Part shown: piece after piece, positions 8,548 through 17,529 of the stretch
How positions within the stretch are numbered: the first letter of the stretch is position 1
How the letters are laid out: each line of letters begins with the position of its first letter
From: Palsa-506 sp963836355
GTDB lineage: Bacteria > Actinomycetota > Actinomycetes > Streptosporangiales > Streptosporangiaceae
Assembly: GCA_963836355.1 (NCBI GenBank)
Contig: CAWIJO010000002.1
Span: 682,001 to 746,000, forward strand
Direction of reading: 5' to 3'
Length of the DNA: 64,000 nt
Position numbers and translations under genes: made by a program
Notes under the pieces: generated by a model
What the model was told of the DNA's origin: nothing
The model's input: the letters and a program-made list of their open reading frames with translations, nothing else
Databases searched by the model: none

Positions 8548-9687
8548 TTATGCCTCGGCGGAAGACTTGTCAGGCTGACAGGCCTTGCACGGCACGCAGT
8601 CGGCGGCCTCGGCGGCTTCCCTCGTCATGCGCTCGAGATCATCGTCGCTAAGGAACCGGATGAGGATGCAGTCACCGCGGTGGTACCTGGTGATTCCCGG
8701 GACCACAGTGACCTCAAGGCTGGCCCCGGCCGCTGCGTACTCCGGCTCACCCGTGCCCGCGGTCCGGGCCGACGGCCCGCCACTGGCGCGGGCAGGATCG
8801 GCGGGAGCGGCCGCCTGGCTAGCTTGCCCGGCCGCCTCTTCGGCTGGCTCAGGCGGCACAGCTCGCACTGGCGGCACGGGACGTGCTGGCGGCACCGGGG
8901 GCGGGACCGCCCCAGCCGGAGATGTCGGCGGCACGGCGCCCGCAGGCGAGGTCGTCGGGACTGGTCGGGCCGCCGGCGCGGGCGGGGCAGGCGGGACTGG
9001 AGATCCGGCACGGTCCACGGGTACCGGCTGGCCGGCCCCGGACCGTGAGGCCTGTTCCTTAGGCACCGTCGTCAGCTGAGCAGCCGCGGCGTTCCCGGCC
9101 GAGACCCTAGCCCGGGCCTGCACTCGATCCCGGGCCTGCACTCGATCCCGGGCCTGCACTCGATCCCGGGCCTGCGCTCTGTCCCGGGCCGGAACCTTAT
9201 CCCGCGCCGCTGCCTCGTCCCGGGCGGACGCCACTGCCCGGGCTGAGGCTTTGTCCGCGGCGGACGCCGTATTGCGGGCAGCCGCCATGTCCCGGGCCGG
9301 AACCTTGTCCCCTGCGGGCGCCGTCCGCTGGGCCGCCGCCTCGTCCCGGGCGGACGCCAACTCCCCGGTCGAGGCCTTTTCGCCAGCTGGCACCTTCTCG
9401 CGGGCGGAAGCCTTGCCCTTGGCTGCTAGCTGCTGATCCCGGGCTGGCGCCGTGACTACCGCGGGCACGGCCTGCAGGCCGGCCGTCGGCCGGCCTGCAG
9501 GGTCGGCTGCGGTTTCACCGAATATCTCGTCCCGCCAGACCACAACCCCGATGACCAGCAGCACTGCCGCCAGGGCGCTTACGCCGATAGCAAGGTAGAC
9601 AAGCAGCAGGCTGCTAGTGAAGATCCCGCCGACGAGCAGCCCGATCGCCACTATGACCACGGCGAGAACTACGCCGAAGCGGATCAC
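8548..9687 (-). CDS. Membrane protein with Ala/Arg/Asp repeats and C-terminal Cys/His domain
   Basis: No function recognised. The 379-residue protein starts with two hydrophobic helices (about residues 3-25 and 29-51). A long charged Ala/Arg/Asp/Lys segment follows (about 80-205), including tandem RDRVQA hexads encoded by 18-bp repeats (9113-9184), then a Pro/Ala-rich linker. The end (about 325-372) is a compact conserved-looking domain with YHRGDC and CVPCKAC, a Cys/His pattern that could bind a metal and loosely resembles Ada-type metal-binding domains. It lies 39 bases downstream of divIVA, so a role at the polar growth or envelope machinery is possible but inferred only from position. Confidence 0.75.
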   Translation of the reverse strand: MIRFGVVLAVVIVAIGLLVGGIFTSSLLLVYLAIGVSALAAVLLVIGVVVWRDEIFGETAADPAGRPTAGLQAVPAVVTAPARDQQLAAKGKASAREKVPAGEKASTGELASARDEAAAQRTAPAGDKVPARDMAAARNTASAADKASARAVASARDEAAARDKVPARDRAQARDRVQARDRVQARDRVQARARVSAGNAAAAQLTTVPKEQASRSGAGQPVPVDRAGSPVPPAPPAPAARPVPTTSPAGAVPPTSPAGAVPPPVPPARPVPPVRAVPPEPAEEAAGQASQAAAPADPARASGGPSARTAGTGEPEYAAAGASLEVTVVPGITRYHRGDCILIRFLSDDDLERMTREAAEAADCVPCKACQPDKSSAEA

Positions 9688-9726
9688 GGGCGGACTCCAC
9701 GGGCAAAGCCGGCGCTATCCGCCTGA

Positions 9727-10575
9727 TCAGCGGCGATCGTGCGGTGCGGAATCAGACGGGTGGAATCCGCCAGTGTGCGGCACCGGCTCTGGCTGCGGGG
9801 TGTACGGGCTCGCCACAGTCTGCTGGCCGTTGCGGGGGTCCATGCGTCCCATACCCGCGGGAACCGCCGGCTGCGGTCCGGTAGCCATGGCAGGGAAGAC
9901 GCCGCTGTCGGTGGCGCCTGCCTCGAGATCACGAAGCTGCCCTTCCAGGTATGCCTTGAGCCTGCTGCGGTACTCGCGCTCGAACGCACGCAAGTCATCG
10001 ACGCGCCGCTCGAGTTCCTCGCGCGACTGCACCAGCGACCCCATGGCCTGGCGGTGCCGTTCCTGGGCATCGCGCTCCAGGCTTTCGGCCCGCGCCCGGG
10101 CGTCACTGGTGATCTGCTCGGACTGCCGCCTGGCCTTGGTCAGGATCTCGTCAGCCTCGCGTCTGGCGCGGCCAAGGGTCTCGTCAGCCTCGCGCCTGGC
10201 GTCGGCGATCGCCTGGTCGGCCGTCTGCTGCGCCAACGCAAGAACGCGGGCGGCCGTGTCCATGTTGTCCTCGACCGGCTTCATGCCCATCATCACGGCC
10301 TCTTGGGGCCGGCGCTCAGGCTCGATGCGCGGCGGCTCCGGCGTGATCAGCTCGGGCGGCGGATCGGCATGGGGAGCGTTGAGAGCCACGGGTGCCTTGC
10401 CTCCGCGCAGCACCTCCGCCAGCTTGCCCCGAAGCTCTTCGTTCTCCTGGATCAGCCGGTCGAGTTCCGCTTCAACCTCATCGAGGAATGCATCGACCTC
10501 TTCCTCGTCATAGCCGGGCCTGAGCCTGGTCGTGCTGAACTGCTTGTTCCGCACATCCGCGGGCGTCAGTGGCAT
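9727..10575 (-). CDS. divIVA: DivIVA/Wag31 polar growth scaffold
   Basis: Coiled-coil membrane-curvature sensor that directs polar growth and septum placement in actinobacteria. The 282-residue protein has the N-terminal lipid-binding domain (LTPADVRNKQFSTTRLRPGY, residues 3-22, then YDEEEVDAFLDEVEAEL), a Pro-rich interdomain linker (about 60-95) and a long coiled coil (about 100-220). A Gly/Pro tail follows. AAGGAG lies 5 bases before the ATG. It is the second-last gene of the dcw series after yggT, as in other actinomycetes. Serine/threonine-kinase phosphorylation is known for Wag31 but not assessed here. Confidence 0.95.
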   Translation of the reverse strand: MPLTPADVRNKQFSTTRLRPGYDEEEVDAFLDEVEAELDRLIQENEELRGKLAEVLRGGKAPVALNAPHADPPPELITPEPPRIEPERRPQEAVMMGMKPVEDNMDTAARVLALAQQTADQAIADARREADETLGRARREADEILTKARRQSEQITSDARARAESLERDAQERHRQAMGSLVQSREELERRVDDLRAFEREYRSRLKAYLEGQLRDLEAGATDSGVFPAMATGPQPAVPAGMGRMDPRNGQQTVASPYTPQPEPVPHTGGFHPSDSAPHDRR

Positions 10576-10625
10576 GTCATCTCCTTGGCGCGCTTGGACT
10601 AGGGTCCCCTGTGGACGCTACCCGA

Positions 10626-10910
10626 TCAGATCAGCTGCACGGCCCGGATCAGCACGAAAACGAGCAGGAACAGCACCATGAAGCTGAGGTCCAAGGCGAC
10701 TCTACCGAGCCGGACCGGCCGAATGTAGCGGCTTAGCAATCTCAGTGGCGGATCGGTCGGCGTGAAGCACGCCTCAGCCAGGACCAGCACTATGCCCCTT
10801 GGCTTCCAATCCGGTGAGAAGGTCTGTATCCAGTTGATGACCAGCCGCCCGATGAGCAGCAGCAGGAAGATCCACAGAGCGTAGGTCAAGATGATCTTTA
10901 CGAGCGCCAC
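10626..10910 (-). CDS. YggT-family membrane protein
   Basis: A 94-residue integral membrane protein with two hydrophobic segments (about residues 5-28 and 70-92) flanking a loop with the family motif TDPPLRLLSRYIRP. YggT proteins sit between sepF and divIVA in many Gram-positive genomes; their function is poorly defined (proposed links to envelope growth and osmotic tolerance). Length is normal. Position and orientation fit co-transcription with sepF and divIVA. Confidence 0.9.
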   Translation of the reverse strand: MALVKIILTYALWIFLLLLIGRLVINWIQTFSPDWKPRGIVLVLAEACFTPTDPPLRLLSRYIRPVRLGRVALDLSFMVLFLLVFVLIRAVQLI

Positions 10911-10986
10911 ATCCCTGCCCTGCCCTGCACGGCAGTTGCCGGGATGGTTACCGTTATCGCCGTGCTGCGTAGTTTGTCATTGCTTG

Positions 10987-11520
10987 CTAACTCTGGTTGA
11001 AAAATCCTCTCTCCACGATACGGGCCTTGTCCTCCGCAGCCACCTCTACGTTCGCCGGGGACAGCAGGAACACCTTGTTGGTCACTCGTTCGATGGACCC
11101 CCGCAGCCCGAAGATCAGGCCGGCCGCGAAGTCGACGAGGCGCTTCGCGTCACTGTCCACCATCTCAGTCAAGTTCATGATCACCGGAGTGCCCTCGCGG
11201 AAGTGCTCTCCGATCGTACGGGCCTCATTGTACGTTCGCGGATGCAAGGTGGTAATCCTGGCGAGATCGGTTGTCTGCGTCGCGGTGGCCTGCGTCGCGG
11301 TCCCCGCGTACCGGTCATATGCGTCCCGGCCATTGTCCAGGCCGACGTCACCGCGGCCAGCGTGAATCTCCTGCCGGTCCCCCGGATCCAGCAGGTCACC
11401 CTGGTCGCCGTACTCGTCGTACTCGTCAGAACCGTAATCCTCGGAGTAGGGCTCGTCATAGCGGTGATCGTCCTCAACCAGGCCGAGATAGACCGCCATC
11501 TTGCGCATCGCGCTGGCCAT
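10987..11520 (-). CDS. sepF: SepF, FtsZ membrane anchor
   Basis: Cytoplasmic division protein that polymerises and tethers FtsZ to the membrane; the main FtsZ anchor in actinobacteria lacking FtsA. The 177 residues comprise an N-terminal amphipathic helix (MRKMAVYLGLVEDD), a long acidic Asp/Tyr/Gly linker (about 17-80) and the SepF core (TYNEARTIGEHFREGTPVIM, then KRLVDFAAGLIFGLRGSIER and VFLLSPANVEV). GGAGG lies 8 bases before ATG 11520; a second ATG at codon 5 is an alternative. It is downstream of ftsZ-pgeF-yggS. Confidence 0.95.
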   Translation of the reverse strand: MASAMRKMAVYLGLVEDDHRYDEPYSEDYGSDEYDEYGDQGDLLDPGDRQEIHAGRGDVGLDNGRDAYDRYAGTATQATATQTTDLARITTLHPRTYNEARTIGEHFREGTPVIMNLTEMVDSDAKRLVDFAAGLIFGLRGSIERVTNKVFLLSPANVEVAAEDKARIVERGFFNQS

Positions 11521-11580
11521 CCTGCAGTCCTCCGTCGCGCTATTGTGCAGCCCCGCTCTCGGCGTGCCACGCGTCGGACA

Positions 11581-12348
11581 TTACCTGACGAACGCCTGCC
11601 GGCCGCCGAGCAACGCCGTACCAACACGCACGTGTGTTGCGCCCGCCTCGATCGCCAGCTCCATATCGGCGCTCATTCCCGCGGAAATCATCACTGCCGC
11701 CGGATGCGCCGCGCGCACCCGTGCCGACAGCTCACCGAGCATCGCGAACGCCGCAGCCGGCGCTGCGCCTAGTGGCGCCACCGCCATCAGCCCGCCGAGA
11801 ACCAGCCCGTCCTGCCCGGCTATCGCGTCCGCGACCGGCAGCACCTGATCCGCAGCCGCTCCGCCCCTGGCGGGATCGCCATCGAGGCTCACCTGCACCA
11901 GGCAGGTGATCATCCGGCTGGCCGTCATCGCCCGCGCGCCGAGCGCACCGACCAACCGCAGCCGGTCAACCGAGTGGATCACGTCCGCATAGGAGACGAC
12001 ACTGGCGGCCTTGTTTACCTGGAGCTGCCCGACAAAGTGCCAGGTGAGCTGGAGACCGAGGGCCGCACACTCGGCCGCCTTGGCGGCCGCCTCCTGCGCC
12101 CGGTTCTCGCCGACGTCGGGCACGCCGAGCTCGCTGAGCAGGCGGATGTCCGTGGCCGGCCGGGTCTTGGTGATAGCGATCAGCGTGACATCTTCGGTGC
12201 TGCGGCCCGCTGACTGGCACGCCGCCGCGATCCTGGCCCGGACCGCGGCCAGGCCAGCGCTGATCTCATCGCGGCGGATCCGGTCCGCCGAAGCTGCTGG
12301 CTGCGTCACCCCGCCATCATGACGCGCCGCACGCCAGGCCTGCCTCAC
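11581..12348 (-). CDS. YggS-family pyridoxal phosphate homeostasis protein
   Basis: PLP-binding protein of the alanine-racemase-fold type III group (YggS/PROSC/PLPBP), thought to buffer PLP and balance amino-acid pools. The 255 residues show LIAITKTRPA (PLP-lysine), VGENRAQEA, WHFVGQLQVNKA, SAGMSADMELAIEAGATHVRVGTALLG. The start is uncertain: GTG 12348, 7 bases after pgeF, or GTG 12309 (VTQPAA), which fits the family length better. It lies between pgeF and sepF as in other actinobacteria. Confidence 0.93.
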   Translation of the reverse strand: MRQAWRAARHDGGVTQPAASADRIRRDEISAGLAAVRARIAAACQSAGRSTEDVTLIAITKTRPATDIRLLSELGVPDVGENRAQEAAAKAAECAALGLQLTWHFVGQLQVNKAASVVSYADVIHSVDRLRLVGALGARAMTASRMITCLVQVSLDGDPARGGAAADQVLPVADAIAGQDGLVLGGLMAVAPLGAAPAAAFAMLGELSARVRAAHPAAVMISAGMSADMELAIEAGATHVRVGTALLGGRQAFVR

Positions 12349-12355
12349 CGGCCCG

Positions 12356-13186
12356 TCAGCAGGCGAGCCACACCAGGCCTGCGAATCGGCCGGTCTGGCC
12401 GTCGCGCCGGTATGAATACAGTGCCGGGGTCTCGGCGGTGCATCGCGGATCGCGGCTGACAGCCAGCACGCCTGCCGCGGCTAGCTGCGCGGCGACCCCG
12501 GACCTGATATCGATTCCCGGGCTGCCTGTCCTCGTCATGCAGCCGGCTTGCGGCACAGCGTCCGCTATCCGCGCCCTGAGCTGCGCGGGTACCTCGTAGC
12601 AACCGCCGCAGATGGCCGGGCCGATCACGGCGCGCAGCCGTGAAGGACCCGCGCCGGCGCCAATCATCGCACGCGCCAGTGCCAAGACGACGCCGTCGGC
12701 CATACCCTCCCGACCCGCATGCGCGGCGCCGACAATCCGTGCCTGCGGGTCAGCGATCAGGACCGGGGCGCAGTCCGCGACCAGCACCCCCAGGGGCAGG
12801 CCAGGGACGTCGGTAAAGATCGCATCGACTTCGGGGGCTGCCGGCGGACCCGAATTGCCTGCTGCCGAATCAGTCCCAGCGGCCACGTAGGCCACGCCCG
12901 AGCCGTGAACCTGCCGCATCCAGGCGATACCGCCCGCCGCGATACCGCCCAGGGCAATCCCGCCGGTTGCCAGGCCGACCGCCGGGCGACCGCATGCCTG
13001 CGCGGCGAGCTGCCGGTTGCGGGCTACGGCCGCCGGGTCATCACCTACTCCCCCGCCCAGGTTCAGGCTGTCGAAAGGCGGATCGCTGACGCCACCGTGG
13101 CGGCTGGTGAAGACGGCAAGCACGCCGGGCGCCAGCTCGAACGGGCGCCATGAATCTTCCGCGGGCTCGCCGCGGCGTGCCCTCAC
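12356..13186 (-). CDS. pgeF: PgeF/YfiH-type peptidoglycan-editing multicopper domain protein
   Basis: Purine nucleoside phosphorylase LACC1-like/PgeF family (formerly called laccase domain), reported to remove misincorporated L-Ser from UDP-MurNAc precursors. The metal-binding His/Cys pattern is visible: MRQVHGSG, VADCAPVLIAD, GAAHAGREGM, GPAICGGCYEV, then YSYRRDGQTGRFAGL near the end. The GTG start overlaps the ftsZ stop (GTGA, 13183-13186), implying coupling. A Gly/Ala-rich insert (about residues 70-90) is extra. Length of 276 is normal. Confidence 0.9.
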   Translation of the reverse strand: MRARRGEPAEDSWRPFELAPGVLAVFTSRHGGVSDPPFDSLNLGGGVGDDPAAVARNRQLAAQACGRPAVGLATGGIALGGIAAGGIAWMRQVHGSGVAYVAAGTDSAAGNSGPPAAPEVDAIFTDVPGLPLGVLVADCAPVLIADPQARIVGAAHAGREGMADGVVLALARAMIGAGAGPSRLRAVIGPAICGGCYEVPAQLRARIADAVPQAGCMTRTGSPGIDIRSGVAAQLAAAGVLAVSRDPRCTAETPALYSYRRDGQTGRFAGLVWLAC

Positions 13187-14733
13187 TTCAGGAAATCGGG
13201 CACGTCGAGATCGTCGTCCTCTTCAAAGACGACGGACCGCCGGCGGGTGCTGACCGGATCGAATGTGCGCGCCGCGGGCGCTGACTCCGGCCGCGATGCC
13301 CCGCCCGGCCGGTCGGAACTCGCCGGTGAAGCGGCCGCAGGAAGATCGCCCGGACGTGCTGACGGGATGCTGTCTTGCTCGTCGGGTGCTGCCCAGGACG
13401 AGGCCGCGCGCTGCGACTGCTCGCCGTCCACGGCAGGGGCACCGACGCCGGCCGGCGGGCTGGCAGCCGACGGGCTGGCCTCCGCGGCGCGCCCGTACAC
13501 GGACCGCCCATCCGCGGACAGGCCGTTCGTGCGCAGGCTGGTACCAGACTGGCTGCTCCCTGGCTGGCCGCCGGACGGCTCGGTCAGGACTGCAGGACCG
13601 TCCCCTGACGCCAGCGTTCCGGCCGGCAACGGCGCTGTATCCGGCCGGTCAGGAAAGGTCGCGGCGCGCCAGCCACCGCCGCCGCCGTACCCTCCGGCAC
13701 CATATCCGTCGGCGCCGTATCCGTCGGCCGCGGGCGACCCGGCACCCGGCGCGGCGGCGGCGCGCCCCGGCCGCGGCCTGGCGATCCTGCTCTCGTCAAA
13801 TCCCGCGGCGATGACGGTGACTCGCACCTCGTCGCCGAGCGCGTCATCGATGACCGCGCCGAAGATGATGTTGGCATCGGGTGCAGCGGAGTTGGCCACC
13901 AGCTGCGCGGCCTCGTTGATCTCGAACAGGCCGAGGTCGGAACCGCCCTGGATCGACAGCAGCACGCCGTGCGCGCCGTCGATGCTCGCCTCCAGCAGCG
14001 GGCTGGAGATCGCCATCTCGGCGGCGGCGACTGACCTGTCGTCACCGCGAGCCGAGCCGATGCCCATCAGGGCAGAGCCCGCGCCCGACATCACAGACTT
14101 CACGTCTGCGAAGTCCAGGTTGATCAGCCCCGGAGTGGTGATCAGGTCGGTGATCCCCTGTACACCGGACAGCAGCACCTGGTCGGCCGCCTTGAATGCG
14201 TCGAGGACGCTGACGTGCCGGTCGGAGATGGACAGCAGCCGGTCATTAGGGATGACGATGAGCGTGTCCACCTCCTCACGGAGGCGCTCGATGCCCAGGT
14301 CTGCCTGCGCCGCCCGCCGCTTTCCCTCAAAGCCGAACGGCCTGGTGACGACACCAATAGTGAGCGCGCCGAGCGAGCGGGCGACGCTGGCCACGACGGG
14401 CGCCCCGCCGGTGCCGGTCCCGCCGCCCTCGCCGGCCGTGACGAAGACCATGTCGGCCCCCTTGAGGACCTCCTCGATCTCTTCGCGGTGGTCCTCGGCG
14501 GCCTTGCTGCCGATGTCCGGGTTGGCGCCTGCGCCAAGTCCGCGGGTGAGTTCCCGGCCGACGTCGAGCTTGACGTCGGCATCGCTCATCAGGAGCGCCT
14601 GAGCGTCCGTGTTGATGGCAATGAACTCAACGCCCTTGAGCCCCTCGTCGATCATCCGGTTAACGGCATTGACGCCGCCCCCGCCGATACCGACGACCTT
14701 GATGACCGCCAAATAGTTCTGCGGTGCTGCCAC
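13183..14733 (-). CDS. ftsZ: Cell division tubulin FtsZ
   Basis: GTPase that polymerises into the Z ring. The 516-residue protein has the GTP-binding glycine loop GEGGGTGTGGAP (near residue 100), GGGGVNAVNRMI at the N-terminus, the T7-loop region NLDFADVKSVM and the extreme C-terminal conserved peptide DDLDVPDFLK, which binds SepF. The core ends near residue 318. The linker is about 185 residues of Gly/Tyr/Ser/Pro-rich sequence with a DGYGADGYGAGGYGGGG stretch, longer than in many relatives. It has its own promoter candidate upstream and is translationally coupled to pgeF. Confidence 0.98.
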   Translation of the reverse strand: MAAPQNYLAVIKVVGIGGGGVNAVNRMIDEGLKGVEFIAINTDAQALLMSDADVKLDVGRELTRGLGAGANPDIGSKAAEDHREEIEEVLKGADMVFVTAGEGGGTGTGGAPVVASVARSLGALTIGVVTRPFGFEGKRRAAQADLGIERLREEVDTLIVIPNDRLLSISDRHVSVLDAFKAADQVLLSGVQGITDLITTPGLINLDFADVKSVMSGAGSALMGIGSARGDDRSVAAAEMAISSPLLEASIDGAHGVLLSIQGGSDLGLFEINEAAQLVANSAAPDANIIFGAVIDDALGDEVRVTVIAAGFDESRIARPRPGRAAAAPGAGSPAADGYGADGYGAGGYGGGGGWRAATFPDRPDTAPLPAGTLASGDGPAVLTEPSGGQPGSSQSGTSLRTNGLSADGRSVYGRAAEASPSAASPPAGVGAPAVDGEQSQRAASSWAAPDEQDSIPSARPGDLPAAASPASSDRPGGASRPESAPAARTFDPVSTRRRSVVFEEDDDLDVPDFLK

Positions 14734-15091
14734 GAGGAGGAACCTTTCCGCTCGTTTGCGACTACCCGAGTTTCCGCCCGCTGCTTTCCGGCCAGCTACC
14801 CTGCCAGGCTCAGGAAACTTCCTATTCAGCAGTTATCCGTAATACGCCCCCAATAGCATCGGCCGGGCACGTCCGCGGTTCCACCGAATCAACTCTCACC
14901 CTCAAGTTGAGATTTAGAGTTATGTCAAGCTGCCGACTGGTACGGACAGTAGGGTTGTCCGCCACCGGGGTCAACTAACCAGGCACCAAGTGACCCGGCG
15001 TGTCGCGACCTGCGTCTGCGCGGGGCTGCCCAAGGCCGCACGCGGGAGCTGCCCAAGCCCGCACGCGAGCATCCGCAAGTCCGCGCACGGG
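14734..15091. other. ftsQ-ftsZ intergenic region
   Basis: A 358-base gap without a gene, the largest inside the dcw cluster, less GC-rich than its flanks. On the minus strand it holds a good -35/-10 pair (14946-14974), a further TTGACA (complement of 14923-14928) followed by an AT-rich stretch, and a near-palindrome CTCAAGTTGAG at 14901-14911. This fits dedicated ftsZ transcription from several promoters, as known in Streptomyces. The 14981-15091 part shows nothing clear. Confidence 0.6.
14946..14974 (-). promoter_or_regulatory. Candidate sigma-70-type promoter for ftsZ
   Basis: Minus strand: -35 TTGACC (complement of 14969-14974), 17-base spacer, -10 TACTGT (complement of 14946-14951), about 210 bases upstream of the ftsZ ATG. 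Both hexamers and the spacing match the principal actinobacterial sigma consensus. Confidence 0.6.
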
Positions 15092-15985
15092 TCACCTCCC
15101 GGTCACCGCCGTACCCGGATCACTCACGTCGTAGTAGCGCGCGTGGCGGCGCATCAGGATCGTGAGCTCCCTGGATTTGGCCGCCGCCTGCCCGGTGCCG
15201 CCCCAGCTGATCCGGATGCCGCGGCTGAGCTGGAGCGTCACGTCATCCGCGGCCGGAGCGTCGACGACGCGAACCCGGCGGGCCAGCCGCGCGGGCAGTT
15301 CACGCAGGACGTTCGCCGCAGCCAGTACCTCCGGGCTGCCGCGCAGCACGGCGGTGCTGGCCGGATGAGGCTGGCCGAGAACCGGCATGCCCGGCGGGCG
15401 CCTGGCAACCTGCCGCAGGCCCACGCCGAACTTGTCAATCAGCTGATAGCCCCGGCCGGTGGTCACCGCGAGCACGGCCGTGCGCTCTTGTACCGAGATT
15501 ACGACCTTGTCCGGCCAGGCGCGGCGAACGTGGGCGGATTGCACCAGCGTGATCCGCTCTACCCGGCGGGCCACCACGGCGGGATCGATCCGGATGAGCG
15601 GAGTGCCCAGCCGGATGCCCGCGTCGGCGATCACTTCGGCCGGTGAAATGGCAGCCGGGCCCGTCACCTGCACCGAACGCACGACGAAGAACTTGGAGCC
15701 GAGCAGCGCCCAGGCCGCCCCGGCCAGGATAGCCACAGCCGCGAGCGCGAAGAAGGCAGTCTTCCACGGATCGGTCCGGCGGCGCCGCGGCGCGCCGTCA
15801 GTTCCGGCGGCAGCCGGCCCGGCAGCATCCGGCCCGGCGGCAACCGCGGTGACGGTGCCCCGCCCGGCCGGACCCGGCCCGGCGGCCGCGGTTCCGGCCG
15901 CGGGCGCGATGACCGGATCTGTTGCCGCGGTGTCTGCCGGACCACCCGGCGAAGTGGCGGGCGGACCGCCCCTGCGGCGGATCAC
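15092..15985 (-). CDS. ftsQ: Cell division protein FtsQ
   Basis: Bitopic divisome protein linking early and late division proteins. I chose GTG 15985 because it overlaps the murC stop as GTGA (15982-15985); an in-frame GTG 24 bases upstream is possible. About 297 residues: a disordered Ala/Pro/Gly-rich cytoplasmic segment of about 75 residues, one transmembrane helix (AFFALAAVAILAGAAWALLG), then a POTRA domain (FFVVRSVQVTGPAAISPAEV) and the beta domain (ERTAVLAVTTGRGYQLIDKFG). It is the last gene before ftsZ, in normal order. Confidence 0.93.
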   Translation of the reverse strand: MIRRRGGPPATSPGGPADTAATDPVIAPAAGTAAAGPGPAGRGTVTAVAAGPDAAGPAAAGTDGAPRRRRTDPWKTAFFALAAVAILAGAAWALLGSKFFVVRSVQVTGPAAISPAEVIADAGIRLGTPLIRIDPAVVARRVERITLVQSAHVRRAWPDKVVISVQERTAVLAVTTGRGYQLIDKFGVGLRQVARRPPGMPVLGQPHPASTAVLRGSPEVLAAANVLRELPARLARRVRVVDAPAADDVTLQLSRGIRISWGGTGQAAAKSRELTILMRRHARYYDVSDPGTAVTGR

Positions 15986-17433
15986 CAAGTGCCGCCTTCC
16001 CTGGCGCACAGCGCCGCCACGATCAGCGGCCCGAGTGCGGTCACATCACCCGCGCCCATGGTCAGCACGAGGTCGCCTGGCTTCGCCAGGCCGGCCGCAG
16101 TGGCCGGAACTTCGGCGCGGCTGCGCAGGTAGAGCGCGCCGCCGGGGACGGCCGCTGCGATCAGGTTGCCGGTCACGCCGGGCTCCGGATCCTCCCTGGC
16201 CGCATACACGTCCAGCACGATCGCCTCGTCGGCCAGGCCGAGCGCGGCGGCGAACTCGCCGGCGAACAGCCTGGTGCGGCTGTACAGGTGCGGCTGGAAC
16301 ACCGCGATGACCCGGCCCCCGGCCGCGACGTCCCTGGCAGCCAGAAGGTCGGCGGTCAGCTCGGTCGGGTGGTGCGCGTAACTGTCCAGCACCCGGACTC
16401 CGTCTGCCTCGCCGGTCAGCTCCATCCGCCGGCGCGCGCCGGCGTAGCCGGCCAGCGCCCCGATGGCGCGGTCCGGCGGGTAGCCAAGCTCGATCGCAAC
16501 GGCCAGCGCGGCCGCGGCATTCAGCGCATTGTGCCGGCCGGGCACCTGGATCTCGGCCGCCAGCCCGCCAGCGCCCAGCCCGCCGACCGCGCTGGCCGCG
16601 GCCCGCGGGCCCGGGGATAGCGTCAGCCGGGTGGCCATGCCGCGGGGCGTCACGTCGCCGACCCGGTAGTCGGCATCAGCCGCGGTGCCGTATGTTCGCA
16701 CCCGGACTCCGGGACCGGCGGCGGCCACGGACAGGGCACGGGCGCCCGGGTCGTCGGCGCAGGCCACCAGCAGCCCGCCGGCCGTTATCCGGCGGGCGAA
16801 GGCCAGAAAGGCCGCCTCGATCTCGGCCAGGTTCGCGTAGTTGTCCAGATGGTCGGCCTCGATGCAGGTCACCACGGCCGCCTCGGGCGCCAGCATGAGG
16901 AATGACCCGTCGCTCTCGTCGGCTTCGGCCACGAACATCGCGCCGCTGCCGTCGGCTGCCCCGAGGCCGGTCTCGGCGAGGATGCCGCCGATGACGTACG
17001 ACGGGTCGGCCCCGCAGCCGCGCAGGATGGTGGTGAGCATCGACGTGGTCGTCGTCTTGCCGTGCGTCCCGGCGACGGCGACGCCGCGACTGCCGAGCAT
17101 CACCGACGCCAGGGCCGTCGCGCGGTGCAGCACCCGGATGCCGCGCACCCGCGCCTCGGCCAGCTCGGGGTTGTCCGGTCTGATAGCGGTCGACACGACG
17201 AGGGTGTCAGTCTCGGCGACATTGGCCGCCGCGTGGCCGACGTGCACGTCAGCGCCGAGCGCGGCGAGTGATTCCAGTAGTTCCGACGGCGCCGCGTCGC
17301 TGCCAGACACCGGCACGCCCCTGGCCAGCATGATGCGGGCGATACCGGACATGCCAGCTCCGCCGATACCAGTGAAATGCACCCGGCCGAGCTTGCCGAC
17401 TGGCACCGGGTCGGCCGGCGTCACCAGCCCCAT
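15982..17433 (-). CDS. murC: UDP-N-acetylmuramate-L-alanine ligase
   Basis: Adds L-Ala to UDP-MurNAc, the first amino-acid ligation of peptidoglycan synthesis, in the cytoplasm. The start ATG 17433 has an AGGAGG-type site 8 bases upstream; the reading frame extends 13 codons further without good signal. It has the N-terminal Rossmann motif HFTGIGGAGMSGIA, the ATP loop VAGTHGKTTTTSM, the EADESDGSF and EADHLDNY blocks, and the C-terminal DSYAHHPTELTADL motif. 483 residues, normal. The 96-base gap to murG contains a TTAGTAGTGGTTATG motif (17478-17492). Confidence 0.97.
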   Translation of the reverse strand: MGLVTPADPVPVGKLGRVHFTGIGGAGMSGIARIMLARGVPVSGSDAAPSELLESLAALGADVHVGHAAANVAETDTLVVSTAIRPDNPELAEARVRGIRVLHRATALASVMLGSRGVAVAGTHGKTTTTSMLTTILRGCGADPSYVIGGILAETGLGAADGSGAMFVAEADESDGSFLMLAPEAAVVTCIEADHLDNYANLAEIEAAFLAFARRITAGGLLVACADDPGARALSVAAAGPGVRVRTYGTAADADYRVGDVTPRGMATRLTLSPGPRAAASAVGGLGAGGLAAEIQVPGRHNALNAAAALAVAIELGYPPDRAIGALAGYAGARRRMELTGEADGVRVLDSYAHHPTELTADLLAARDVAAGGRVIAVFQPHLYSRTRLFAGEFAAALGLADEAIVLDVYAAREDPEPGVTGNLIAAAVPGGALYLRSRAEVPATAAGLAKPGDLVLTMGAGDVTALGPLIVAALCAREGGTW

Positions 17434-17529
17434 CTGGCATCCCTCCTGTTCTGGCGGCAGGCGCCCGAGCAATCCGTTAGTAGTGGTTATGCAGTCTCAG
17501 GCCGGCCGCCTATCCGGTGCCGCGGCGGC

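Noticed and set aside
9113..9184. CRISPR-like repeat array
   Set aside because: Repeats are contiguous, in frame and without spacers; they encode RDRVQA hexads.
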